Positions 1-45,649 of a stretch of 64,000 nucleotides of DNA are shown piece after piece. The notes beneath the pieces are model-generated. The model was given only the letters and a program-made list of their open reading frames with translations. It ran no database searches and was not told where the DNA came from. Position 1 is the stretch's first letter, and the number at the start of each line of letters is the position of its first letter. The stretch is from Callipepla californica brunnescens (Eukaryota; Chordata; Aves; Galliformes; Odontophoridae). Where the stretch lies: NCBI GenBank assembly GCA_023055505.1, contig JALIRH010000004.1, forward strand, positions 37,887,502 to 37,951,501, in the 5' to 3' direction. Both the position numbers and the translations under genes were made by a program.

Positions 1-778
1 CGCAGTCGTTAGTTAAATCCGCAGCCAACTCGCAATTGCCGCGGCTCCTCGAGACTCTGGGTGGTTTCCTCCATGCCAAACACAACAGCCACAGAACAAA
101 ATCATATTCCCCGCGTTCTGGGGAAGGTACGAGCCTGGATGCGAACTCTCACAGCCCGGGCTCCGATGCGCAGACAGCTCTCCTTTAGGAGTGGAGTTAC
201 TCTTTAGAAGATGCCATTTCCAACATTTCCTCTTCTCAACTCACACTGTACTCAGTTTTATGCCGCTACTGCACTATCCCTAAAGGGGGTGGGAGCCTTG
301 GTTACCTCTGCAGCCAGAGCAGCGGGGATAACACTGCTGCCAGCCGGGCAGGAGGGTGCCCAGGCTGCTGGGGGCTGTTCGGTTCTTTCTCTCGATTTCT
401 TTTCGAAAGTATAACCGCTTTTAAAGACACCAGCGTCAATTCCCACGAGCATCTGAGCCCGGCCCAGCTTTAGCGACCAGCGGTTGCACTTCAGCCGATT
501 CCGCTCTGTGTGCAGAGCACAGAATGGGGGGGGGGGGGGTTCTGAACGCCGTGCAGGGGCTCCTCTCCGCCAGCCCTCCATCGGAGGCATTTTGGAGTAC
601 GTGAAAGCAACCCCGGAGATATAAAAGCAGCTAGGATCTGCCCGCAGCCGATGAGCAACAGGAAAGGATGTGGTTAAAAAACACAGCAGTTTAGTCCAGC
701 GTTACAAGCCGTGTCTCTGGACCGGTTCCCCTTTGTGCCCGGCAGCCCGCACGGACCCCCCGCAGCCGCCCCACTCAC
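1..778 (-). other. CCDC88C: CCDC88C intron 2 (partial)
   Basis: This is the start of the intron after coding exon 2, which opens with a consensus GTGAGT just left of the exon. It continues beyond the left edge of the window. Apart from a run of 14 G at 526-539 I see no gene, RNA or repeat that I can name. The right end is GC-rich as it enters the promoter CpG island. Confidence 0.7.
526..539 (+). repeat. poly-G run (14 G)
   Basis: An uninterrupted run of 14 G in the first part of CCDC88C intron 2. It could form G-quadruplex-like structures and is likely to vary in length. This is simple low-complexity sequence. Confidence 0.9.
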
Positions 779-879
779 ATCTGCAGCATGATCCTGTTGA
801 GCAGCACGCCGTCCGCCAGCTCCATGTACATGCCGAGCTTGTCCTCGCCGCCGCCCCCCAGCGCTCCGAAGGTTTTCAC
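779..879 (-). CDS. CCDC88C: CCDC88C coding exon 2 (Daple, Hook domain)
   Basis: The exon encodes 33 codons plus 2 nt, beginning [20 protein letters not shown] and ending in NRIMLQ. The acceptor is CCCCGGCAG and the donor is AT|GTGAGT. It continues the N-terminal Hook-type microtubule-binding domain of Daple. Human CCDC88C reads VKTFG, MYMDL and NQIMLQ at the same places, as I recall it. The Gly run in the middle is longer and more regular than I remember from mammals. CCDC88A (Girdin) is the close paralogue, but gene order next to PPP4R3A favours CCDC88C. Confidence 0.92.
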
Positions 880-970
880 CTGCCGGGGAACGAAGGGCGG
901 AGGCGCGTTGGAGCGGCCCCGTCGGAGCCACCCAAGCCCACCCCCCCCCCCTCAACCCCGCGGGACTCAC

Positions 971-1030
971 CCAGGTCACCAGGGGGCTCTGCAGGAACAG
1001 CTCCAGCAGCTCGGAGATGGTCACGTCCAT
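971..1030 (-). CDS. CCDC88C: CCDC88C coding exon 1 (start of Daple)
   Basis: The exon gives 20 codons starting MDVTISELLELFLQSPLVTW and ends at a GTGAGT donor in phase 0. It joins in frame to exon 2. This is the conserved N-terminus of the CCDC88 family, where the Hook domain begins. Daple is a large coiled-coil scaffold that binds Dishevelled and activates G-alpha-i in non-canonical Wnt signalling. Only the first 53 residues lie in this window, and the rest of the gene runs off the left edge. The start codon lies in the promoter CpG island and is preceded by GGCGAC. I chose it because it gives the known family N-terminus. Confidence 0.95.
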
Positions 1031-1058
1031 GTCGCCGTGGCAGGGCGGGCGGGGCGGC

Positions 1059-1088
1059 TCACTCGGCAGACAAAGGCGCCGAGCCCAT
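1059..1088 (-). other. Short upstream ORF in CCDC88C leader
   Basis: A 9-codon ORF (MGSAPLSAE, stop TGA) ends 28 bp before the CCDC88C start codon. A second ORF, MGSAGSPL, lies at 1114-1140. Both would be in the 5' leader if transcription starts upstream of about 1140, which is not proven. Confidence 0.35.
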
Positions 1089-1308
1089 GGCCCCGCTGCC
1101 CGGCGGCGGCCGCCTACAGCGGCGACCCCGCGCTGCCCATCGGCCCGAGGGGGCGGAGCGGCGCCGCTCCGGAACGCACGGCGGTGCGGCGGCCCCGCCC
1201 GGCTCCGCGCTGCCCGCTCCGAGCGCCGCGCTACCTGTGGCGGGGCGCGCCCTCGCGCCGGCAATTAGAGCCCAGCCGCTGCCGCGCCGTGACGGGCGGC
1301 GCCCGCGA

Positions 1309-1344
1309 CCAATGGGCGCCCCCGAGCGGACGGCGCGGACCAAT
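1309..1344 (-). promoter_or_regulatory. Paired CCAAT boxes (NF-Y type)
   Basis: Two copies of GACCAATGGG, with CCAAT at 1309-1313 and 1340-1344, are 31 bp apart, close to three helical turns. They lie about 280-310 bp upstream of the CCDC88C start codon. Extended CCAAT boxes with this spacing are typical NF-Y promoter sites. Binding itself is inferred. Confidence 0.6.
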
Positions 1345-1849
1345 GGGACGGCCGCAAGGGCGGGAGGGGGCGAGGCGGCGCGGGGCCTCGGCCGCTGCCG
1401 CCCCGCTCCCGGTCCCGGCGCGGCCCCGCTGTGCACCTGCGCGGCTCGGGGCTCCAAGCGCCGTCCGGCCCCGGCACCGCCCCAGGGCGGGGATGTGCTG
1501 TGCACGCACCGCTCGTGTTGGTTGAGTTGGAAAAAAAACCCACAGTGCGATGTGCTCCTGTGGTCGTAGCAGACCGACTCTTTCTGCGCGTCCATCCTCT
1601 TTCTGCCGCTGTCACTGAACTCCGGCATCCCTGCGGTCTCCCGTCTCGCGTTAAATGTAAGGCTGCCTCCGTGCCGCTAACAGCAGAGGATGGACGGTCC
1701 CCTTGGCAGGCGGGGCCGGCTCCTCGTGGCCCGGCTCGGCCCGACCGCCCGGCGCGGCTCCGGCCCCCCCCCCCCTCGGCCGCCGCGGGCACTGCAGGCG
1801 CGGCTCCGCTGCGAAGGGCGTGGCGTGGAGGCCGAACCTTCCCACCGAT

Positions 1850-4800
1850 ACGCCGTTCCGTTTTGTTGCTGTGCAACAGATGGCAGCAGAGGGGCACTCT
1901 GACAAGCACGACCGGTATTTCACAGCCGCTTTGTTAAGCAGGCAGGCCGGCCTGCCTCCCAGGCAAGGAATACTCTAGGGAGGAAAGGGTAGCAAAGCCC
2001 AAGGATGGGTGGAAGGCAGCAGGGCTGGGTGCATCTGAGATCCTACAAGGACAGCTGTGTCTTGGGACAGGGAGCAACGTTGGGAAATTTCATGCAAACA
2101 AAGCCCTTTCTTACTGCAAAATTAACAAGAATTAGATACAGTTTAATCAAGAAAAGTAAATATTAAAAAATGAGTTCAGTTCCTAGAGGCTGCAGTCTGG
2201 CAACTCGCTCTGCAGGGAGGAAGCCTGGTTTTTGGATGTCCAAATAGAGAGAGTCCATTCAATTCAGCAAACTGACCAAAAGCTCTGCCCCTCTCCCTGA
2301 GGGCTGTGGTCATTCTCACCTTGCAGCGCAGAACATCTGTACTGGAAACATTTTTAAGTTCCCCCCACATGTTTTCTGTTGTTAGCAGAGACTTTTCTGG
2401 ATCAGTTCGTTAGGAGGTGCTTACAATTACCCCCATGCGTCCTGAACAGAGATGAAATACCACACATCCCTGATTGTAGCTTCCTTCAGGGATCCTTATT
2501 GGCATCAACAACATACCTAACAAGCTCCTGAAGGCTGTCCTGAACCCTCCAATGTAACAGCATCAACCTCCCACTGGAACGCTATCAGACGGCCTCTCAG
2601 CACCAGCAGGTTTAAAATAAGCCTTGCTAAGGTATGCAGAAATTAAAACCAGATTATTATGTTTTTCACGAGCACTCTTGGCGTACAGCAGACTGCACGT
2701 TCCCTCTCCTCTTTAAAAGCTGTCTTTTTCTCAGCAGTCAAACAGGGTTTCATTTCACCTTCGAACAATTTCACTGATTTCAATTTATATATTGAAAAAA
2801 AAAATTATGCTCCAATAAATGACTACAGATAGAGAAATCTCAAATCAAGACACAAAGTTGCCAGGTAGCCAGCCACCTGCAAGAACATGGCAAGTGACGT
2901 CTTCCTCGCATGACTAACAGACCTTACGCTCTGGCTTTGGTTAACTAGGGCACCACAAAAAGTGGCTTTAAAGTTTTGCTGCTCCTACAGCACATCCACG
3001 TGCCCTGCCTCCTGCCTGCTCTGAAGCATGACCTCAATTTCTTCTGAATTCCAGAAAGAGAAAGCAGCAACAACAGATGCAGAACATAAATGTAGACAGC
3101 TTTACCTTTAAAAACTTCAGCTGCTGGAAACTTCCTTGCTCAGTTTTACTTTCACGCTGTGTGTGAGTTGAAGCAGAAAGCCATCTGTCCTTCTGCCTTC
3201 ACATCTGACTTGGGTTTCGATATCCTCAAGCCAGTGGACCTGTGGTACTACTCTAGCATAGACAGCACTGCTCCAGGATGCCTCTGCAGCTGTAAAACGG
3301 TTGATAAAGGTAGGGCTGAATGTCTGTGGTTGCTTTACTGATGTTAAGAAACATAATTTAGCAAGGCAACCTAAGTAACTTCTGTTGGGTGGAAGGGAAT
3401 CTAAATCCCCAATAGAACTGCAGGAGCAGTGTAACTCATCAGCCAATTCTCCACGCTTCTGAAATGTGTGGAGTTGCAGAGACACGGGCAGCAATTATCT
3501 GGACAGTTTAACCCTTGGTATGTTAAAAGGGCTGTACCAACCCGACTCTTAATTCCACAAGAACATGGCTTCTCTACGTGGGCAGTGGGAGACAAGCAGG
3601 CTGGTGTACCAGGTGGGTGTGTTACAGACAGGTATGTTTTGTAGGCAACTTACTGTGAGACATTCCAGCTTTCAGATCCTTCCACCCTTATGATATAGGA
3701 GATCTGTTTTCTGGCATCAGGCACTGTTACCCGAGAATAGCTGCCCTCTGTACAGGAGAAGAAAATCTTGGAATTACTTCCATTAGCGTAGAGGTATGCT
3801 TCACTGGGGTCCAGGTACTCTGTGTTTGGAGTTCATGAGAGAAACTTCGGCAACCTCAAGGGAAGTGTCTGGTACAGCAAACTTAGAGGAAGAAGCTGAA
3901 ACAGAATATCTCCACAGCTCAGCATGACTCAATCTGATCACCATCAGGAAAAAAATAATAGAAGAACCACACTGGAGCAGCATCTACCCCAGGAACACAA
4001 TAAGCTGCATCCACAAGCAGTGGACTCTGCTGGAAGTTGTTCAAGAGGTCCTGGTGAGCAGATCTATCCACAGATGTTTCTGCTAGAGAACTGAGGGAAC
4101 TGGAAAGCCTTGTGGTCAGTAAATAGTCATTCATTTACGTCAGTGTAGGGAGATGGCCTTCAAGTTCAAGATGCTGAGAACATCTTCAGTGTGGTACCCC
4201 AGTAAACCTAGGCTCAAAGCTGGGAAGTGTTCATGAGAGTAACCGGCACCAAGTCTCAGCCACAGAAGGGACACTGCTCTGTTCACCCTAGGACAGCTAA
4301 GGAAGGAATGCAGGAGTTCAGGGGGAGCTGCTGCCGACCACAGCTGTCAGGAAGTGACATGCAAACCATCTTCACAAACACACCTGAGAAAGTCTCCAGG
4401 TTCAGGTACTGTGTCACGTACAGTATAAGCGTAAATGTGTATATGCTGGAACTTATTTCATCACTTCATCATTCAGGGACACACAAACACACTCCCTCTG
4501 CATTAAGTACACGTAAGTTTCTTGTTACCTTACAAAAGATATATGTTCTTAGCTATTTCATACAATTCTTGAGTAGCTGTTGAACATTACTCCTTCCTCT
4601 CCATCTCATTCGTGTTCAAAGTACCTAATGATTTATTCTGCAAAATAAATGTAAAATACTTTGTATTGTCCTGTAAGCCACTGTGGATACAGTTAAAATG
4701 CAATTAAGATGACTGAGCCACATTTGATACAACATACACAAGGCTCTCTTGGAATGTGGGCAAATTAAGAATAATTATTAAGAATAAAAAGCACTGACTG

Positions 4801-6300
4801 AGGCAGGGAGGAGGGGAGGGAGAGAGTTCTAGAACGAAACCTTGTCTCTCACCATCACTTTTCATCTCTTCCTAACTCATACCCACTTTTTAAAGTCCAC
4901 TGCTTCTTCCAATCCCATTATTCCTGTTTTCTGAAATACCTCCAGATTTTCATAAATAAAAAAGTGAAAGTCACTGAGCAAGAGCATGCCCACTGCTGCC
5001 CCCAACTCACCCACTTCCTGACTACTTACTGCTTCCATGAGTACACCACGTAAGTGTAGACACGTCCTGTTGGGCTGCAAGCACTAGGAAACTGGAATAC
5101 AACTGACTGTCCAACTGCAAGTCAGGCAGCATTAATAGATACGCAGCTGTATGTGTTACCAGTACTTCAGAGCTTCAGGAAGAGTCCAGAAATACTTGTA
5201 TTATTCTTTTGACTGTGACTGGTAATTTAACGGCAGTATTTCTTCTACTAAATCCAGTGAATGAAGTCCAAAAATCCACGATCCTATAAATACTATGAAA
5301 GAATCTTACGTATTTAAAAGACTGCAGCATCATACAGCACAAGATGAAGCATTGAAAGACTGAAGGAACATCAAAAAAAATCAAGAAAAACTGTTCCTTT
5401 GTCACCACTACTCCTAACAGTGAGTTCCTGGGCTTTGCCCTTGAGGACGTGAAGATGACTATATGGACAACATTTTAGAGCTTAATGCTCAAGTCAAGTA
5501 TGAGAAATTGGGAAGCATTTAAACTGACTAATTAGGAAAACTTGTAAATTCCAGATTTCCTTGTTACAGTGTCTACTATGACACCAAAGTTGCAAAAATG
5601 ATGTTTCAGACAGGTCATTAAAGCAGCATGGGCACCCTGATACTGCAGCAGATTGTACTCAGTATTTTAGTGACCTACTTTGCTGAGAACTGCCCTCTCA
5701 CATTCCAAACTCCCTGCAAAAACCTGACCTTTGAGTGTGATTTCATATGAACTTTCTCAGCTACTTATTTTTCCCTAATGCACACTTCCATTTACATCTG
5801 AAATTACTAACATGTATTAATAAAGTTTGAGCAGAAAAGCTTTGACATTTGTAGTTAGCACGGAATCTTCCATGCAACACTCAATTTTCAGGAACAAACT
5901 GCTAACCTGTGATTCTGAGTGTGGTCACCTGCTACCCAGATTTGGACTTCGGCTGCTCTTACTTCTGTCTGTACTTGATATATTAATGCCTGTAACATCC
6001 TGATTTTTGCAACACTGGTGCTTTGACTGTTGGAAAGGAAATCAATGCTTGAAAGTATATATATGTATATACATATATATATATGAGAAGGGTTCACTTG
6101 TTTGCAGGGGATCTGAGTAAGCTCTTATTCGTGGAAGCACTGCCATCCAATCCAAGCCATCTGTAAAAACAGTAAGGAAGCACAAACAGCTTCAGTTACT
6201 AATTAATACTGTTTAGATTTTGGAAAAAAGGGGAAAAATGTAGTCATTGAGTTAGATCTGAAGTTTAACTGCTGTATTTTAATTATTATAATAAAGTTCT
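1850..6300. other. Intergenic region, CCDC88C promoter to PPP4R3A 3' end
   Basis: About 4.4 kb of ordinary AT-rich sequence separates the two genes. I see no exon with paired splice sites and recognisable protein, and no RNA gene. The left 800 bp may carry distal promoter elements of CCDC88C. The PPP4R3A 3'UTR could run further into this stretch than assumed, because TTTATT (AATAAA on the minus strand) also occurs near 4631. Confidence 0.5.
6056..6085. repeat. AT dinucleotide microsatellite
   Basis: An imperfect alternating TA/GT run (TATATATATGTATATACATATATATATATG type) that is largely self-complementary. It is simple-sequence DNA in the intergenic region. Confidence 0.85.
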
Positions 6301-6323
6301 AAAGATGGTATCCTTGTAAAGCA

Positions 6324-6329
6324 TTTATT
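6324..6329 (-). terminator. PPP4R3A: Candidate PPP4R3A polyadenylation signal
   Basis: Minus-strand AATAAA lies about 1.26 kb downstream of the PPP4R3A stop codon. Another AATAAA is at 6456-6461. The choice between them, or a more distal site, cannot be made from sequence alone. Confidence 0.3.
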
Positions 6330-7587
6330 TTGCAACCATCTTTGATTCACTAAAACTCATATTCCGAAGGGATTCAGAAGATTTAAAAAATAAAACAAAA
6401 ACAAAAACAAAAAACCACTAATGCCATTTTCCTTCAGCTTTAATTCTTCTTCTTTTTTATTTTTGTTAAGTCAAATGAGTCAATAAATTGGTATTCCTAA
6501 ATCATCCATCTTCCATTTTGATGAGTTAGTCTACCATCACTGTTAAGAAATTTCAGAGTCTCTTTGGAATACTAATTTCATATTTATAGGTATCTATTCT
6601 TTCACTCCATCCTATTTTCCCTGAATTTTTTTTTGCAAGACAGTTGCTGATGTAAAATTTAATATAAAATATTTAGTCACAAAATAGTATTGCTTTTATG
6701 CACACTGTGGTAAGATTAAGGATTTTTTTTTCCAATATAAACTATACCATCTTCCATAAAATCCTAAACATATTAAGAACTGTGATGCAGAACAGAATTA
6801 CACAGGGTGAAACAGGTACCAGCACAACAGTGAGATTATATTACATCAAAAAATTTTAATGGTCCCAAATATATACTCAACAACTAAGCATACACTCAGG
6901 GGGTCAAAAAAATTATGACACAAAAGTGACCACATCTAGAATTCCACTCAATCTTTAATCAAGAAGGGACAAACAAATCCCCCACCTCCAAAAAAAAAAA
7001 AAAAAAAAATCTGCAGTTTAAAGGGCAAAGGGAACAGATTAAAAAAAAAAAAAAAAGAGGAAACTTTATATTCAGCCCTCCCCCATAGAGGTTTTTAAAA
7101 CCTGTTGTAGCTTGACTAAAATGTTCAGAATGTACGATTTCAAAGGCAGGTCTCTTTTATACAAAGAAACTGCTGGCATTCTTAACTAGTGAAGAATTAT
7201 GGCAAAAACAGCCTTTTCTTCAGAAGTCTCATGTATGGTCCAAGAAAGCATATTCTGATTGTAGCAACTGACCAGCCAATCCAGAGTTCCACTAACAAAA
7301 CTCCTGCCCTGTTGGCTTTTTTGTTTTTGTTTTCCATTTCCTTCCCTGAGAAAAGGGCAACAAGTGGTCCAAGCTGGAGAGCTCAAAGGCGTAAGTCTTT
7401 CCCCTACACGAAGTATTTCCCCTTCTTCTGCTCCTTTCAATTGGCACTTGATTGGCAGAAATCCATTTGTATAGGTTGATCTGTGTTATACACAGTAATT
7501 CACAAAAGATTGCTGCTTTGTTGTGGGTTGTTTTCTATGGAAAAAAATATCCTTCCCCCAAATGGTAACGTTCTTCAGCAGTTGCCA
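6330..7587 (-). other. PPP4R3A: Presumed PPP4R3A 3'UTR
   Basis: This is sequence downstream of the TAA at 7588-7590. It is AT-rich and contains two long U tracts in the sense direction (A runs at about 6990-7010 and 7041-7055 on the plus strand). No exon can be recognised. The 3' limit rests on a candidate AATAAA and is a guess. Confidence 0.4.
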
Positions 7588-41645
<34,058 letters not shown>

Positions 41646-41669
41646 TCAGAGCTCCGATGAGATCCTCAT
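41646..41669 (-). other. Upstream ORF 3 in PPP4R3A leader
   Basis: ATG to TGA encoding MRISSEL, in context GATATGA. It ends 111 bp before the PPP4R3A start codon. Confidence 0.35.
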
Positions 41670-41995
41670 ATCCACGCGCTGCTCCGGGTACGGCCGACAA
41701 AAGGCGGGCAGGGCTCCGCGGGGAGAGGCGGCGAAGGACGGAAGCCGGAGGAGACGCGGATCCGGGGCGGCAGGCAGCGGGCGGCCCGGCAGGCCCGAGC
41801 GGGAAGCGCCGAGGCCGGGCTGAGGCGGGCGGGAAAGGCGGGCGGGAGCGGGGCCGCCCGGCCCGGCCTGAGCGCGGCTCTTTGTGCGGCGGCCCGGAGC
41901 CCCTCGCTCGCGTCCGAAGGAGCCGCCCTCCTTCCCGCGGGGCCGAGCCCGGCGGGCGCTGCCGGCCCGGGGCGGGATGAGGCGGGCGGGCGGAC

Positions 41996-42016
41996 TCAGC
42001 GCCCCGGCACCCCCAT
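41996..42016 (-). other. Upstream ORF 2 in PPP4R3A leader
   Basis: ATG to TGA encoding MGVPGR. The context is CTCATGG, with only the +4 G favourable. Confidence 0.35.
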
Positions 42017-42040
42017 GAGCTCCGGTGGCAGGCGGCGGCT

Positions 42041-42067
42041 TCACTCCCAGCCCGACGCCGCCGCCAT
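42041..42067 (-). other. Upstream ORF 1 in PPP4R3A leader
   Basis: ATG to TGA encoding MAAASGWE. The start context is AACATGG (A at -3, G at +4), which is strong. Whether the leader is contiguous from here to the main ATG is inferred. Confidence 0.45.
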
Positions 42068-42070
42068 GTT
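42060..42070 (-). promoter_or_regulatory. Second YY1-type motif (AACATGGCGGC)
   Basis: Another full match to AANATGGCGGC, same orientation, 229 bp downstream of the first. Its ATG is also the start of a short upstream ORF in the presumed leader. Confidence 0.5.
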
Positions 42071-42105
42071 CTTCTTCCTCTTCCTCCTCCTCCTCTTCCT
42101 CCTCC
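42069..42105. repeat. CTC/TTC pyrimidine repeat
   Basis: A run of TTC and CTC triplets (GAG/GAA on the sense strand) in the PPP4R3A CpG island, directly upstream of upstream ORF 1. Confidence 0.85.
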
Positions 42106-42288
42106 CGGTGCAGCTGCGGCGGCTCGGTCCCCACTCCTCAGCCTCGCCCCGCGGCGCGGCCGCGCTCCCGACAGCGGCGGCAGAGAGGCGCTCGGCCCGG
42201 CCCCGCCGAGGGAGCAAGCGGCAGCGGCGCGACGCGGCCCGTCCGGCCCCGCTCCCACAGCCTCCGTCTCCGCCTCAGTCACTGCGCG

Positions 42289-42299
42289 GCCGCCATCTT
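42289..42299 (-). promoter_or_regulatory. YY1-type motif (AAGATGGCGGC)
   Basis: Minus-strand AAGATGGCGGC fits the AANATGGCGGC consensus of YY1 sites, which sit just downstream of many housekeeping start sites in this orientation. It marks the likely PPP4R3A start region. Confidence 0.6.
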
Positions 42300-43344
42300 G
42301 GTTTCACCTCTCACTGGAGGCGCGGGGTCTCCCAGCCAGCAGCGGCACGGGCCGCCCGCCACCATTTAAAGGGCCAGCGGCCCCGACCGGGCCGCGCGCG
42401 TGTGTTGCGCCACGCGGTCTGGCTCCGCGCGTGCCCGGCGGTGCCCGTACGGTCCTGCGGCGACCCGTCGGGAGCGCGCTCAGACGGCGCGGGGTGAGGG
42501 GCCCCGCCCGGCCCGACCGTGGGCGCCGCGCGTGTGTGCGATGGTGGGACGGTGCTGCTCCGCGTCCCGCTCCTCGAGAGCTCCTTCTGCCCCTCCCCCG
42601 CCCTCGCTGCACCGTGACCCCGTGTCAGTGGTCGGTGGACCCGGCTTCCTGAACAGCTTTTATTGTTAGTACCGCTTTTTTCCTTTTTCTCTTAAACCAA
42701 CGTAGTTGAGAAGCAAGAGTTAAACAGAGCGGCTGTTGGACCTCCACCGGCACGGATAGGCTGTAACCGTTGCAATAACAAACAAGCTGTTGAGTCTCTG
42801 GTGCTGCTGCCAGCAGCCGAGCGCGTCTGACGGGCTGCCCTGCGGAGGGCACAGCAGGGCTGGCAGCATGCACCAACCGCGGTGCACTTCGGGCCCCGCT
42901 GATGTGCCTCTGCATTAGAGTCCGTTTGAGATCGTGTATTGGGTGTGCTCCGTACCGTGCCCTCTCTTTGAGGGCTGGGAGTCCTTGCAGGGGGATCTTG
43001 ACAAATTGGAGGGATGGGTGGTCACCAAATGCGAGTAGTTTAACAGCAGCCGGTGTTAGACTCTGCACGTGGGATGGGCCTATCCTGGCACACTGGGGGA
43101 TACGAGACTGGAAAAGCGATCTGCTCATTCTGGTAGATGGAAGCTGATCAGGAGCAAGCAGCGTGCCTTTGAAGCCACAGGGCCAACAGCCCCCGGCGGT
43201 GCTACAAGCCCAGAACTGCCCGCAGGAGCGGGGAGGGGTTGTCCCATGCTGCTCTGCGCTGTGCAACCTCACCCCTCCAGCACTGGGTGTGGTTCTGGGT
43301 GCTACAATGTAAGAAGGACATAACAGTATTAGAGTCTAGAGGAG

Positions 43345-43866
43345 GGCTGGGAAGATGGGGAAGATTCATGAGGAGCGGCCCTTGGTGTGCTCAGCTCAGA
43401 GCCGGGGAGCTGGAGCCGCCTGGATGGCGGCTGTAGCTCCTCATGGGTGGGGGGAGCAGAGCAGCAGTGCTGAGCTCTGCTCTCTGTGACAGTGACAGGG
43501 CCCGAGGCATGGAGCTGTGTCTGGGAAGAGTCAAGCTCAGTGTACAGAAACATTTCTGCACGAGAGGGTGTGGGCATGGAACACGCTCCCCAGGGCAATG
43601 CACACAGCCCCGAGCTGCAGGAGTTTGAGGTGCATTTGGACAGTGCTCTCAGATGTTGAGTTTGAGTGTTGGGTGGTCCTATGTGGAGGCAGGGGTGGGA
43701 CTTGGTGAACACAGAAATCACAGAATTGCAGGGGTTGGAAGGGACCTCCAGAGATCCTCTATTCCAACCCCCTGCCAAAGCAGGCTCCTTAGACCAGGTT
43801 GCACTGGTAAGATCAGGTTCCTGAGGCAGATCCTTGCGGGCTCCTTCCAGCTCGGGATATTCTATG
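43345..43866 (+). mobile_element. CR1 LINE copy, plus orientation
   Basis: The sequence GACAGGGCCCGAGGCATGGA, then GCATGGAACACGCTCCCCAG and, at the end, CTCGGGATATTCTATGA follows the 3' part of chicken-type CR1 in order. It is 5'-truncated, as usual for this LINE, and non-coding. It is interrupted at about 43709-43828 by a second CR1. The left limit is approximate. Confidence 0.85.
43709..43828 (-). mobile_element. CR1 LINE copy nested in an older CR1
   Basis: ATCACAGAATTGCAGGGGTT then GGAAGGGACCTCCAGAGATC is the reverse complement of a CR1 3' end. It splits the plus-oriented CR1 between its GACTTGGTGA and TCCTTGCGGG segments, so it inserted later. The copy is only about 120 bp long. Confidence 0.8.
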
Positions 43867-45649
43867 ACAAACTTCAAGAATGTTCAGAGATCCATAACGT
43901 GGCTGAAGGCAAGCTGTCTTTGGTTCTTCTTGGTGTGGTGCTGCTGGCTAACACAGTGCGTGGTTAGGAAAGACTAGGCTGTGTGAGAAGGTGAAGTGAA
44001 GCACTCCACTCACTGCCGCTGCCACCACAGGGCCCCAGGCGGGCACCGTGGCAGCTGCTGTGCCAGGGCCCCTCCAGGGTGCATTTGCAGGAGCATTCCT
44101 GTGACTTCACAAAACACTGATGTCAGAGAAACCTCCACGGGACAGTAACATTTGCTCACAGTTTACAAATTGTACTGTTTGCAGGCATCAGATTAAGTGT
44201 AGACCGTGGTTTGCTGCAGTTAGGATTTGTATGTGTTTCTGTGTGTTTGATTGATGTCAATTTTCTTAGGTTGCTTTCTGAACATTCGCAGTATAACTTC
44301 TTTTAGTTGTCTTTATATTATTTTCATCAGTCTAAATAATGCTTTGTCCAACCATAGTGTGCACTTGTCAGCTTTTGACCAAACTCTCATTGTATTTGGC
44401 AAGCAGTTACTTTTTCCAAATGTTTCCAGCCCAGTGACTCCTGAAGAAAGGCTGTGCATTCAGTGCAACTTCCCATTCTCAAAAGCAGAGGCCAAAGAAA
44501 AAGAGACTTTTTTTTTCTTTCTTTCTTTAGGGTCATGATTTAAAAGGCAAAAGCATGCCATGTTACGTCTCAATTCCTTCTCCATTTCCAGAGGTCTGAA
44601 AGATTGTGAAATATCTTTGGGGATGGTGAGAGGTCATTATCTGAGTTAAAAGGTCAGGCTCCCTTAGTTCAAGGACCTTGTCATGACAGAGACTTTGGCT
44701 CACCAGGAACTGCGTAACATACAAGGAAACTGAATATGGTTTTCAACTTACCACATCTATAGAAAAGTAAATTCATGTGGATCGATATACTTAGGAATAA
44801 TCTTAAGAGGAGTTTTACAGTGAGGACTACTTGCATGTCAGTCAGGACTAAAAAACACCTTTCAACACTCGCTAGTCATTCTGGCAAAGAAAATTACATT
44901 ATTACGAGGAACTGCAGACGTATAACTTGGAGCTATGCAGTAAAGAATTACTAGAGCTTTTAAAAATCATAGCTCATGATTTTCTGTTAGAAAGAAAAAA
45001 ATGTCCTATTGGAGAAATTAACAACTTCAGGCTTTACTTTGCTAAAGATAAGGTAATTACCAGCCTGAGAGAGTTTGCCTGAGCATGTAGGTAACACACA
45101 ACTGAACACTGGCTACGTCTTGCTCCTAAGGCTTGCATTTTGGCTTGTTCCCCTCAAAGCTGCAGAAAATAAATGACTGAGGGAGAAGAAAAACTAGATA
45201 GAGAAAATCTGTCAAAGTAGGTGGACTAAAAATGAAGTTGAGAGATGTAAGCCAGGATACTGTCATGAAGAAAGAGGGGAGACCAACATAGCAGGCTGAA
45301 GTAAATATGTAGTAAAAAAGTAGAAAAGACAGAAATCATTATAAGAAAACTTCTAAAGCACTGAAAAATGGATGAGAACAAATGTGACTGATAATTTTAG
45401 GAATAACTCTAGTTTTCTAAATTTTAACAGTACTGTAGGCCAATATATCTAAATAGATACAGATAACAGTTTTATCCTGTCACTGAAAAAATGTATGATG
45501 CACTTACAGCATATCAAAATGGCTGAGCACCTTCCTCGTCATTATTAATACGGGCACTGAACAACATTACTTAAAGAGAAACATTCTAAAGTATGTGTGT
45601 CCTAAAGAACTTACATTTGATATTGTTAAAGGAGTTTGCATGGGGCCTC

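Larger units (their letters stand above)
740..1830. promoter_or_regulatory. CCDC88C: CpG island promoter of CCDC88C
   Basis: This is a dense stretch of GC-rich sequence full of CpG dinucleotides, covering exons 1 and 2 and about 800 bp upstream of the CCDC88C start codon. It contains GC boxes (GGGCGG-like), two CCAAT boxes and a run of 12 C at 1764-1775. It contrasts sharply with the AT-rich DNA to its right. The transcription start cannot be placed exactly from sequence. Long open frames on both strands here reflect the scarcity of stop codons in CpG-rich DNA and are not genes. Confidence 0.85.

Noticed and set aside
670..1569. Long open frames on both strands across the 1-kb CpG island
   Set aside because: They are Arg/Pro/Ala-rich shadow frames caused by few stops in GC-rich DNA. 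Only the two short CCDC88C exons have family similarity and splice sites.
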